Shown piece after piece: positions 13,271 through 24,046 of a stretch of 64,000 nt of DNA. This stretch comes from Populus alba. Its lineage: Eukaryota; Streptophyta; Magnoliopsida; Malpighiales; Salicaceae. The stretch's first letter is position 1. Each line of letters begins with the position of its first letter. Position numbers and translations under genes: made by a program. The notes under the pieces were generated by a model. That model had not been told where the DNA came from, searched no databases, and saw nothing but the letters and a program-made list of their open reading frames with translations. The stretch lies in the NCBI RefSeq assembly GCF_005239225.2, contig NC_133301.1, positions 14,818,318 through 14,882,317 on the forward strand, given 5' to 3'.

Positions 13271-14180
13271 CATACTGTAAAATATATGGCTATTTTTTGT
13301 TTTTAGCATATTTTTAAAAAGATACTTGTTAAATAATACAGTTAAATTTATTTTTGTAAAATAGTAAATTTTATATATGTCACGACAGTTTTTATATACT
13401 GTGATTAGAAAAAAAAAATATAATTGATTTTTATATGGCAGGTATGACCCTCAGATCATTAGTAATTTTTTCTTGTATTATTGAATTTATCTCATTGAAT
13501 TTTATTTTTTAAATATTAGTAGTGTTATAATCAAAATTTCAATATTTTTTTTAAGATTTTTTTTTATTCATTTAATAATTTTTAAATGTTATTGCTATTA
13601 TAAACAACATCCAGTTATAAAAATTATGTTTATAAAAATCATGTTTTTCCATTGCAACATAAACAAATGTGTTATTTCTTTAAATTTATCAATCCTGTTA
13701 TTTTGGTAATATTTTAAATTAACTGTAATACTTTTTTAAAAAATAAATTAAAAAAAAAAAAAAAAGAAGAAGCAAGACTGCATCATGTCACATCACATTC
13801 AATTCAGTCCTGAAGCTTTCAGTACACCCATGAAAGAGTGGCGTGTTTGATGTGCGTGCTGACATGACTGGAGAAGGCTGTCCTACGACAAGATCAAACT
13901 TCCCATTGCACATACAAAACATCGTCACAAGCACAGATGCTGCCTTCTTCTTCTTTAAAAAAAAATATATATATATATATATTAAACCCTGTGCCCAACT
14001 TGCGCAACCTAGGAGTTGTGCTATTTCTTTTTTCTTTTTTTTTTTTTTAAAAAAGAGATGTGCATATGTTAGTTTCTAAAAAAACTGGCGCAGTTGTTGT
14101 CCAGTACATATGGGCTATAGATTTGTGTTGAATGGATGGATGGTTTTATTTCTTGCGTGGACTGGTTTTGGGATATTATA
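13270..14180. other. AT-rich gap with no supported gene
   Basis: Poly-A and (TA)n runs (13740-13760, 13965-13983) dominate. The 78-residue plus frame at 13843-14079 is built on homopolymers and is not a credible gene. The 5' end of the neighbouring Helitron may lie here or further left, but I could not place it. Confidence 0.5.
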
Positions 14181-14189
14181 TTATACAAT

Positions 14190-15960
14190 ACTTTAAATGA
14201 TATGGGGAAATTATTGTTCCCCACATACAAAGCACTGTGAATTACACAGTAATCCACAGTGCTTTTTTTTTTTTTTTTCTAACTTTTCCTTCTTCATTTT
14301 TTCCGTTTCTTTTTTTTTTTCAAATTTACTTTTTTTTTCAACTTTCCTATTTTTTCATTTTTTAACAGTGCTTTTCTCCTTTTTTGTTTTTTTTTTTCTA
14401 ACTTTTCCTCTTTTTTTTCCGTTTCTTTTCTTCTTTTTTTTTTTCAAATTTACTTCTTTTTTTTCAACTTTCCTATTTTTTCTTTTTTTTCTTTTTTTAT
14501 TATTTTTTTTTTCAAAATTATTTTTGTTGATTTTAACTTTTAAATATTGACTTGGTTAAAATGTTTGCTTTCTAATTTTTTTTCTTTAAAATACTGTGGA
14601 GCGCTGCGATGTTTTTTCACATATTTTTTCTATTTTATTTTTTTATTTTTCAAAATTATATTTGTCGATTTTTTTTTAATATTGAGCTGATTGAGAGTTT
14701 AGTTTTGTAATTTTTTTTCTTTAAAACATTGTTGATTTCTACAATGTTTCTCTGCATGGTTTTTTTTTTCTCTGAAATTATCTTTTTTTATTTTATTTTT
14801 TAATATGAGCTGGTTAAAAATTACAGTTATAATATGCGAGGAAAGCACTGTAAATTTCCTAAAAAATTACTGTTGATTGCTACAGTTTTTTTTCTCACAT
14901 GGTTTTTTCCTGTTTTTGTTATGTTTTTTCCTAAAATTATCTTTGTCAATTTTATTTTTTAAATATTAAGCTGGTTAAGAATTGCAATTACAAGTTTTTC
15001 CTCACAAAACACTATAGATTAATACAATTTTTTCTCATATGGTTTTTTTTTTCCAGTTTCTTTTGTATTTTTTTTTTGTAATATTTTTTTTAAAATTATC
15101 TTCGTCCATTTTATTTTTTTTCTAATATTGAGTTGGTAAGAATTTAACTTTGTAATAAAGCTTAATTATGTGGGGAAAGCATTGTAGCTTTGTTCATAAA
15201 ACATTATGGATTGCTACAGTGTCTCTCCGCATGGTTTTTTTTGTTATAATTTTTTTCAAATTATCCTTTTCATTTTTTTTTTTAATATTGAGTTGTTTGT
15301 GAATTACAATTATAAGTCATTACAAATAAGGCTAAATCATGTGGGGAAGCACTGTAACTTTCATCACAAAACACTGTGAATTGCTACAGTGTTTCCAACA
15401 TGATATTTTTCTCTTTTTTTGGTGTTTTTTTTGTTTTTTTTTTTCTAAAATTGTCTCTGTCGATTTTTTTTTTAATATTGAGCTGATTAAGAATTTAGCT
15501 TTATATTTTTTTTTTTCTTTAAAACACTATGAATTGTTGCAGTGTTTTTCCATGTGATTTTTTTATTATTTTTTTCAAAATTATCTTTGTCAATTTTTTT
15601 TTTAATATTGAGTTGGTTAAAAATTATAATTACAATAAAGCTAAATCATATGAGGAAAGCGTTGTAGTTTTTCTCACAAAATACTGTGAATTGCTACAAT
15701 ATTTCTCTAAATAGTTTTTTATTTTATTTTATTGGGAAAAAGCGCTATAGTTTTCCTTACAGAACATTGTCAATTGCTGCAATATTTTTTCTCATGGGTT
15801 TTTTTCCTTCCAAAATTATCTTTATTGGTTTTTTTTTAATATTAAGTTGATAAAGAATTTAGCTTTGTAATTTTTTTTTCTTTTTATTAACTAAAAAGCT
15901 AAATCATGTAGTGAAAGCATTGTATCTTTCCTCACAAAACACTATAGATATCTACAAATC
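14190..15960. repeat. Degenerate T-rich tandem array (unit about 130-180 bp)
   Basis: A unit recurs about ten times. It contains an ATCATGTGGGGAAAGCACTGTA-like block (drifted between copies), ACACTGTGAATTGCTACAGTG, a long T tract, TTATCTTTGTCRATTTT and TAATATTGAGCTGGTTAA. Clear copies of the CACTGT/CTACAGTG block lie near 14225, 14590, 14720, 14850, 15005, 15180, 15350, 15525, 15670 and 15760. The blocks are partly palindromic. The array runs up to the Helitron 3' end and is probably internal to that element. Confidence 0.7.
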
Positions 15961-16103
15961 ATTTTGTTCAGTCTCTGAGTTTTTGATCATCAACACAACT
16001 TTTTTTCTGTCATAAAATATTTGCTCTATCATACCTTTAATTTTTATTACTTATCTAGCATTGGTTTACAGTTATAACACTATCAAGTGTATTTGTTTTA
16101 TAA

Positions 16104-16134
16104 GCCCGCGGCAGCGCGCGGGCATGTCATCTAG
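16104..16134 (+). mobile_element. Helitron 3' terminus
   Basis: A GC-rich hairpin with 7-bp perfect arms (GCCCGCG at 16104-16110, CGCGGGC at 16117-16123; loop GCAGCG) is followed after 7 bases by CTAG at 16131-16134 and then T. This is the established Helitron 3' signature: a hairpin just before CTRR, with insertion before T. The very GC-rich stem in AT-rich DNA makes chance unlikely. No Rep/helicase ORF lies upstream, so the element is non-autonomous. Its 5' TC end was not found; the tandem array at 14.2-15.96 kb is likely internal. Confidence 0.8.
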
Positions 16135-18031
16135 TTGATTCCTATAGGAGAATGCAGCTTTTCTTGGATAGGAGGAAAAAAGAAAAAGAAATCTATACTT
16201 GGAATTAAAAGGGGATGGAGATGCTCTAACTCTTACATGACCCTCTCAATTTTTTTTAATGATAATGTAATAGTTTGGAGCACTCTTATGCTTTGGCTTA
16301 TACCAAATTTAGTTTTATAGGAGATTATGCATAATATAAAGATATTTATAAATGGATTATAAATAGATATAACAATCTAACATGTACTCCACAAATATAA
16401 AACGAAACTTTGTTTTTAGTTAAATTACTTGATGAATAATTGATATAATATAAATATTATCAAACCCAACTCAAATTCATTATGAGATGTATACATTTGT
16501 ATTATATATAGAACATTTATATTTTTTAATGTGTATATATATATAATACATCTCCGATAATGGATATCCAAAACTTGATATATAAGATATGGATATAAAA
16601 ATTTCTTATCCAATGGACAATGAATATGGTATAAATTAATATATTAAATATCCAACCCATGAATACTTATTGTGATATAACCAAGAGCGAAAAATGACAA
16701 AGTTTATTATAAATTAAAATTATCAAAGACCAAGAACACCATAATTATAAATACACACCTTCACTATTTAATTTTTTATTCATCCAAGTTTTACTTAGCA
16801 AAAAAACTACTATAACCATTTATATAGAAAAAAAAAACCCAGAAAAATCTTATTAATATTGAATAAAAAATTCTTAAATTGAAAATGAAAAAAACAAAAT
16901 TAATTAAAAAATATATTTATTTTAATAAAAAAAAAAAAACTTGTGCATGGATCTTTGAGGATTGAAAAGAACTCATTTTCAAGTTTAATTGGAACCCCTC
17001 CACCATAAAAGCAAATTGTTTGGGTAATATGAAGAAAATAAACAAATTGTTTCCATAAAAAAAAACCTAAACAAATTGATTGTTTCAGAGATATATTGAA
17101 AAGAATCTCTCTTGCACACATGTACATATGTATAGAAATAGAACTATATCCATCTTTATCGGTTATATTTATCCATTTATCGGTTATATGAATTCAGACC
17201 GTCTCCATTCAGATAATCGAAAGTAAGCTTCCATAGAAGCGAGCAAAGCTGCCAGCCATGGTTACAGATATTGCTATTTTAGAAGGACGGCGATCGATGA
17301 ACCTGAACTAGTTCATGCATTCTTTGCCCTAGCTAGATGGTCCTCGTGACACAGGCTAAGAGACACATAATGCCTGCACATTTGAAAAATAATTGGATCG
17401 GTTTCTTTTGCTTTAGATGCTTTAGTACTCGTTTGTCTGTCTGCTCTGCCAATCACGTTTTAGACTGAACCGGTTGTGCCAAAGGAATTAAAAAGGGTGA
17501 CGTAACAACAGTTATTTTTAAAAATATTTTTTATTATTTTAAAAGATATTAAAAATTTTATTTTTATTTTTTAAATTTATTTTTAAACATTAACACTTCA
17601 AAGCGTGATTTCTGTATAACCAAGGGCCATTTCTTCCTCTCTTGAAACGTTGCATGACTAACCTTCGGCCACCATGGATCGATGTCACAATCTTTCATTA
17701 ATTAATTCAAAGCCTTGAAATATTGACTATATATCTCCTAATTATTTGAATTTTATTAGTAAGTATCTTGCAGAGTACAAACCAAAGCCTTGTATATTAA
17801 CCAGTAATTAATTAATGGGCGACTTTGTCACTTGAATGATACGTTTGATCAATAATATTTTTTCTACTAATTTTAATGATAATTAAGAGATAGTTTTCAT
17901 ATCAACACTATATATATCATTTTTTTTTAATGATTTTAAGAACAAACATATATATAACCTTTTATCTCTTTTGTATTTATATATTTTATTATATAAAACA
18001 CTAGTCAAAAACAATCTTATAAACTTCTTAT

Positions 18032-18055
18032 ACACACACACACACACACACACAC
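18032..18055. repeat. (AC)12 microsatellite
   Basis: Twelve AC units in spacer DNA; a likely length-variable marker. Confidence 0.9.
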
Positions 18056-19231
18056 TTGAAACCTGATTTTAATTTATCATTCTAATTTTATTTTATTTTA
18101 TTTTTGTCAAGCTTTGAAAAGATAAGTTATATATGTCATCATGCCATTGGGTTCCATGGATTGTTAAGAAGCAGAGACATGATGAATGGTGATGAAAGGG
18201 ACATGATATGAAGATCTGGCACCATATATTCTTTTTCAAACTCTATCGTGTGGTTGTAGAGATAAAGAAGATAACATAAGAAGCTGGCTAATATTTGTAC
18301 CACTAAACCTTAGGTCACATGCATCATGAAATTTCTAAAGTCATAAACCATCCGCCAGTGGTTATCCAATTTTAAAGGCTGTGGGATTTCCAACCCACCC
18401 TTCTAAAAGATAAGGTCCCTGTCAATTTTGTCACTGTATTGTAGATCCAACTAGCTACAGGATATGCTTTTGCGGCCATCTCGATTTCTATGTCCCCAAT
18501 TGTCAATTTTTCTCAATTTAAACCCTAGCTCTTTGACACCATGGTTGTAAAGACTGATACGGGATATCGAATTGGAAAAAATCTAGGTATTGAGTTGAAA
18601 TGGATTGATTTTTTTTTTTAAAAAAAATAAATGGATTGAGAGTTGAGTTTTGATTAATTTGTCAATCATGTTTTTTTTCTTATGTTTTTTCTTCCATCCA
18701 GGACCACCAAGCCAAACATTATATGATAATTGCAAGTAAATAAGTTTTTCTTAACTATTAAATTTTAAAAGATATTAAAAAAAAGTGTGATTTTGAATAT
18801 AGATGATGTGCTTAAAACTTTGTTGAAAAGGAAGTTGGTCTACAATTTTATTTTATTTTTTTGAAGTGGAGGAATATTCTTTGATCGATTTATACGTCTA
18901 ACAAGATTAATTACGTCGGAAGAGGGTTAGTTTTGATAAATAATTTTTGTTTTCGGATTATTATGAGGTTTAAAACAAAAAAAAAAAAAAAAAACAAACC
19001 CTTGATTAAATCAATCTTTTCTTTGGATATTTTTCTAATGCTTATATATCTTGATCATCCTTTATAACCATAATCAGTGAATTAAATGATAGTAAATATG
19101 TTTAACATAATTTTCATTTCTATTTCAAAACAGTTAATAGATTAATTATTAATTATGGCTTATATATCAATAAACTATTCTCTCAAAAAATAATAAACTA
19201 GTCTTTTTTTTTTCATAAAGCAAAGCTTTGG

Positions 19232-19420
19232 TGTGTGTTTGGTAAAGCAATATATAGTGTTTTTTAAAAGTGTTTTTCAATTAAAAATATATTAAAATAA
19301 TTTTTTTTTCAGATTTTTTTTTATTTTTAACATCATCACATTACAATAATTGAAAAATACTTAAAAATATCAAGTAAAAAATACTTTAAAAAATAAAATC
19401 ACAAAAAACAAACACTTAGT
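19232..19420. repeat. MITE-like AT-rich repeat copy
   Basis: The left edge GTGTGTTTGGTAAAGC and the right edge ending ACAAACAC are inverted relative to each other. The interior has the TTTTTAAAAG, TATTAAAATAA and ATACTTTAAAAAAT blocks of the family seen at 11.4-13.0 kb. Confidence 0.55.
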
Positions 19421-22400
19421 TTGATGAGAGTTAAGGGGTAGAAACAATTCAGGTTATTCTAGAGGGTGAGATATGTACATAGTTGGTCAGGCCTGAATTA
19501 AAAATACTTTAGAGATTAATCTGGATTAACTAAAAAACACTTAATAATCAAAACAATATTGTTTTTACCAAAAACAATTAATAAAATTTTTAGTTAGATT
19601 GACCAAATCATAGATTAACTTGAGTTTTTTTTATTGAGTTATGCCAAATTAATTTCTCTTTTTTTTTAAAAAAATAAAATTGATTTGATTCAATCCTCTA
19701 GGTTAGCTGGTCAAATCTATTCCTGAGGTGAGGTGATATGATTAAAAAGTTTTAAAACTACAAATTTGCATTTAAAGACAAATTATATATTTAGTGGCAA
19801 TAAAAACAAGAGATGTGTTTGGGATATTTTTTGGAAATATCTTGAGAGGAAAAAAAAAAAACTAGTTCTGAGGTATAAAACCTAAAAAGAACAAAAATAA
19901 AATGAATTTATTTTAATAGATTTTTTTTGTCCTAGGTGACGACAAGGCAAGAAAAATCTTTCAAATTATTAATAATTATTAAGAAAATCTGTCCATATCT
20001 TGAGGAATAAGTATTAATAATTATTCTTAAAACACTCTAAAATATTTCAAATTAAGCATAGTAATTAGAATAATGAAAATAGTTATTTTTTTCTCAATTT
20101 TTTTTATTAAGATTTTTTAAGGAATTATTGAACTCAACTTGGTATAAAAGGTTGATTCAAGAAGACCTTGTTAAAGTTTGGTTTTAAAAGATTATTTAAG
20201 AGTTATTTTGGTTAAAATTTAAATTTGCTCGTGATTATGTAAAAGATTATTGATTTTTTTATATGTTTTTTTAAAAATTATAATTTTATTTTTTTTAAAA
20301 AAATAGAATTAATTGACTCAATTAACTCATCAAAAATTTTATACCAAATTAACTTCAAATCAGCAAAGCAAGTTAAAATCTAAAAAAATCATGATTTTTT
20401 TATTTATTAATATCTATGATGAAAATCTAGTTGGTGATTTTTAAACATAAGTTAATGATCCTAATAAGCTCAACGTATGATACCCATCCGCCACATAGAA
20501 ATGCAAAAGAAACCAAAAAGGTTGAAATCATTGCTTTTGCTCTCTTGTCCAAAAGAAACCCAATCTCTGCCTAGGTACACGTGATAATCCTCTAACCAAA
20601 AAAGGTAATGCCAAGTAAGCCCTAACAAAATCTAAGATACCCAATGAAATTCTGCCATTTCAGCAGATAAGAAATTTCCCCCATAAAATCCTAGATAGAT
20701 TTGCAGGTGGAATGGGTGACAAAAACTTGGGCAAATCTAAATTGGGGCATCCGTGCTTGCCCATGATTATGATTAGAATTCGAAATTCTAGTGACAAGTA
20801 TGCCCTAGTTTTAGTTTTATTTCTTTGAATAACTTAAAATGACAATGATTCTTGAAGTCATTAACATTGCTAAACTCACTTTTAAGAATACTAAAAGTAT
20901 GTTTATTTTTTATAAAATTAAAATTAAAATTGAGGTTAGGTATAACTTAATTATGCATAAAATTCAACTTTAAAATTTAGTTTTTCTTATTTTTTCTAGT
21001 TTTTTTTTTGTGGGTCATATATACAAACTTCAACTTCAAACATGCGGAAACAAATGCACTTTTAAGTTTGTCTGTTTTTATGATATAAAATATTTTTTTT
21101 AAAAAAATATTTTTTATTTGGATTTGTATTAAAATTTATATTAAAATTTTTATTTTTAATATAATTTAATGATTTTTCAAGATAAAAATTATTTTAAAAC
21201 GTAATTTAAAACACACTCTCAATTAAGCATGAAATTGATTGTTTACTATCAAATTTCTCAATTATTTCAATGCTAATTAATAAAAAGATATGATTGAAGT
21301 TGCTTTTTCTATTTTCTTCTTTTTTTTTTCTCTCTAATTTGAGTCTCTTTAAGAGTTTGATTTTGTGTTGTTGCTGGTGTTTTCACTAGTGCAACGTTTT
21401 TTCTTCTTCTTTTTTTTTTTTTTAAAAAAAAAACTTAAATCTAGTTTTCTTTTTACTAAATGTGATGTTTATTTCTTATTGTATGTGTCTAGTTTATCTG
21501 GCATTTTTCCTAGATTAATGCTTGATCTTATTTTTTTCTTTTTTTTTATTGTGCTCTTTTGTCGTTTTATGGGTCTTTGTAGTCCAATGAAAGTTTTATA
21601 TAGATTGCTAATATTGTATTTTTAAAATGTTTTAGCCAAAAACTAAAGGAAGTAGAGTTACTAGTGGATTATTGCAAAAAAAGAAAAAAAAGAAAAAAAA
21701 AAGGTGTTAGTTGTGAAGGGAGAATACTACTACTTTAATATCAACTATTTAGATGAGGTGATCTATAAAGTAAAACATCAAATAGATTTTGCTGCTCAAA
21801 TACCAAGTAAAACATCAAGACAGACAACATGTATATAGAGATACTTGTAACACTGTTTTAAATTTAGATTTTTTACATAATCGGGAGCAAAGGATCATAT
21901 TAAAGTTTATTACAAGTAAAAAATTTAAAAGACTAAAAATAATTATGAGGAGACGTCTAGAATATTCAATTTTATTCATTCAATTTTTATTTATTAAAAA
22001 ATAAAAAAATAAAATAAAATCCTTAAACTGTGATAAAATTACCGAATAAGAAAACAAAAATATGAAAAAGGTAAAATCCTAATCCGAAAAGGATAAACTA
22101 AAATATAATTAAAAAAATATTTATTTTCTCAAAAAAATCTTACACTAGTCTACTTGAATTATAAGAAATTTGTCATTGAGTTTAAATTATTCACAGAAAA
22201 AAGCTTTTTTGGTAGGAAGCCAACATTTACCATGAAAATATTCAGCATGACATTTTTCGAGCAACACCTCCTCAATTAAAAAAAAATAAAATTAATCATT
22301 TTATGCATAAGATGCTCCATCATATTTTTTTAACATTTTTATTCAAGCAACCTCCGTAGTAAATTTATAACACCTTTTCGCATCTTATTTATGGGTTTAT

Positions 22401-23013
22401 TAAAATTTCCAATAACATCACACAACAATTAACTACTAAATATTTGTTTGGTTTTGAGGTATAATAATTTTTTAATGGTATAATTAAAACACAAACCACA
22501 CCTCATAAAAAAAAACAATATATGCTTTTTATGTGAGTCCCATCAAAATAGCCTACCAGACTTTAAAATCAAATACCTTTTAAGAATCGTCATTCTTTAA
22601 TATTACTTGATTCATTCAGAAACGAATGATAATAATGCTTGTTATAAAATCGTTTTGATCAAAACAATATTTATTTTAAAAAATAATTAAAAAAATATTT
22701 TTTCAACCAATTTTATTCTAAAAAAACAAAAATCAACAGTTTTTTAATTAAATCAAAAGTCCATCTAAGTTTTTAACTTTACGACGCCAGGATTAGTTCC
22801 TTCCCCTATTGTTTCATGACCGACGGTTTAGGCCTGGGATCATAATTGGAAGCTTATTATATTATTACTTTTGGTATTGTTGTTAGACTAATTAGCAGTA
22901 GTAGTAGTTGAGATATAGGTTCTGAAATTGTGATTAATTAAAAAAAAAGAAAGCCAACAACTATAAACAGGGCCAACGAAGTAAATAAGCATGACAAAAG
23001 CAAACTAAAAAGA

Positions 23014-23023
23014 GTGGTCCCAC
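23014..23023. promoter_or_regulatory. Palindromic TCP-type site upstream of the CIA2-like gene
   Basis: GTGGTCCCAC contains both the class I consensus GGNCCCAC and the class II consensus GTGGNCCC of plant TCP factors. It lies about 1 kb upstream of the ATG, near the probable promoter. Function is inferred. Confidence 0.35.
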
Positions 23024-23029
23024 AACAGG

Positions 23030-24046
23030 AACTCCTACGGCGAACTACCATTGTCTCTTCCTCTGTTCTCTGCCCATCTCATCCCTTAACTTCTCAGTCC
23101 AACCCAGCACTCTACACAGAGATAAAGAGAGAAAGCTAGAGAGAGAGAGAGAGAGCGTGGCATTTCTGTTTGTGTGTTTTTGCTGTGTCTACAAAACTCC
23201 TTCAACGGATCTTTCTCTCTCTATCTGTCTCTACCCGTGACCTTCTTGCTATAGCTAGCAACCTGCCTGTGGTTGTGCCCACAAAATAGAGCCCTTTCTT
23301 CTCTTGTTTTTATCCTTTCTCTTCTCTTTATATGTTGAATTTATCACTGTTTGTGGACTAGGAGTCTTTGCTTCTCTTATTAATCACCTCTTCTTTTTGA
23401 GAAAACTCACTCTCATGTTGGCTACCACTTCTTTGTGGGTTTTTCTGGGGTTTTGGGACTCTGGTTTTTTAGTTAGATAGGAAGAAAAGGCTGAGCTTTT
23501 GTAGTTATTTTCTTTACTTGTTTTTTTAATTTCATCTGGGTTCTAAGAGGATTTGAAAGGGGATATTTTTTTTGGGTTTTAACATGGTTCTAGGTTCTTC
23601 CTCTTTTGTAAAATATTATTTCACTCTTGGCTTTTTCTCCTTTTCCTAAGCTACAGAAACAGTTGTTATTTGGCACTTTTCTTGCTTCTTGTACTTCGTA
23701 GGGGTTTAGGGTTTTTACTAGTTTCTATAGAAACTCTCTCCTTTTCTCAGTTACATCACCGAAAAGGTTTAATTTTGTAGCTTTTCTTGCAATCGGGTCT
23801 CAGAATTTCCTCCCCAATTCAACCGATTCTCTATCTGAATTGGGTTCCTCCGAATTCCAGGTTTCTCTTTGAATTCCGTAGTTACTAGTACTAATTTGTC
23901 TGGTATTCTAATTCTCAATTCGTCTCTGTTTAATTATCTTCTATTGGCTGGATTGAAAATCCCATTTGAATTCAAGGTCTTGGACCTTAGATTCTCGCTA
24001 AAGTTTCCATCTTTTTGATATTTTCCTTGTTATTGTCACCTCTAAA
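23030..24046 (+). promoter_or_regulatory. Long CT-rich 5' leader of the CIA2-like gene with small uORFs
   Basis: The stretch before the ATG is rich in CT/GA runs ((GA)n at about 23137-23155, many TCTCT runs), typical of plant core promoters and leaders. If transcribed without splicing it contains short upstream ORFs at 23332-23361 (9 codons), 23415-23480 (21 codons) and 23584-23649 (21 codons). I cannot fix the start of transcription or exclude a leader intron. Confidence 0.45.

Larger units (their letters stand above)
16135..22980. other. Long gene-free AT-rich spacer
   Basis: I see no convincing gene. The spacer holds poly-A/T runs, an (AC)n repeat and drifted AT-rich repeat copies at about 19230-19420 (GTGTTTGGTAAAGC edge, AAACAAACACTTAG edge) and 21040-21220. 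The stretch at 20480-20710 is somewhat less AT-rich but has no long frame. Confidence 0.6.

Noticed and set aside
14197..14550. 117-residue Phe-rich open frame
   Set aside because: It is the translation of T-rich tandem repeats, with no hydrophilic segments or known motif, so not a gene.
14190..15960. CRISPR-like regular repeats
   Set aside because: Units are long, diverged and T-rich with no unique spacers, and the genome is a plant nuclear one.
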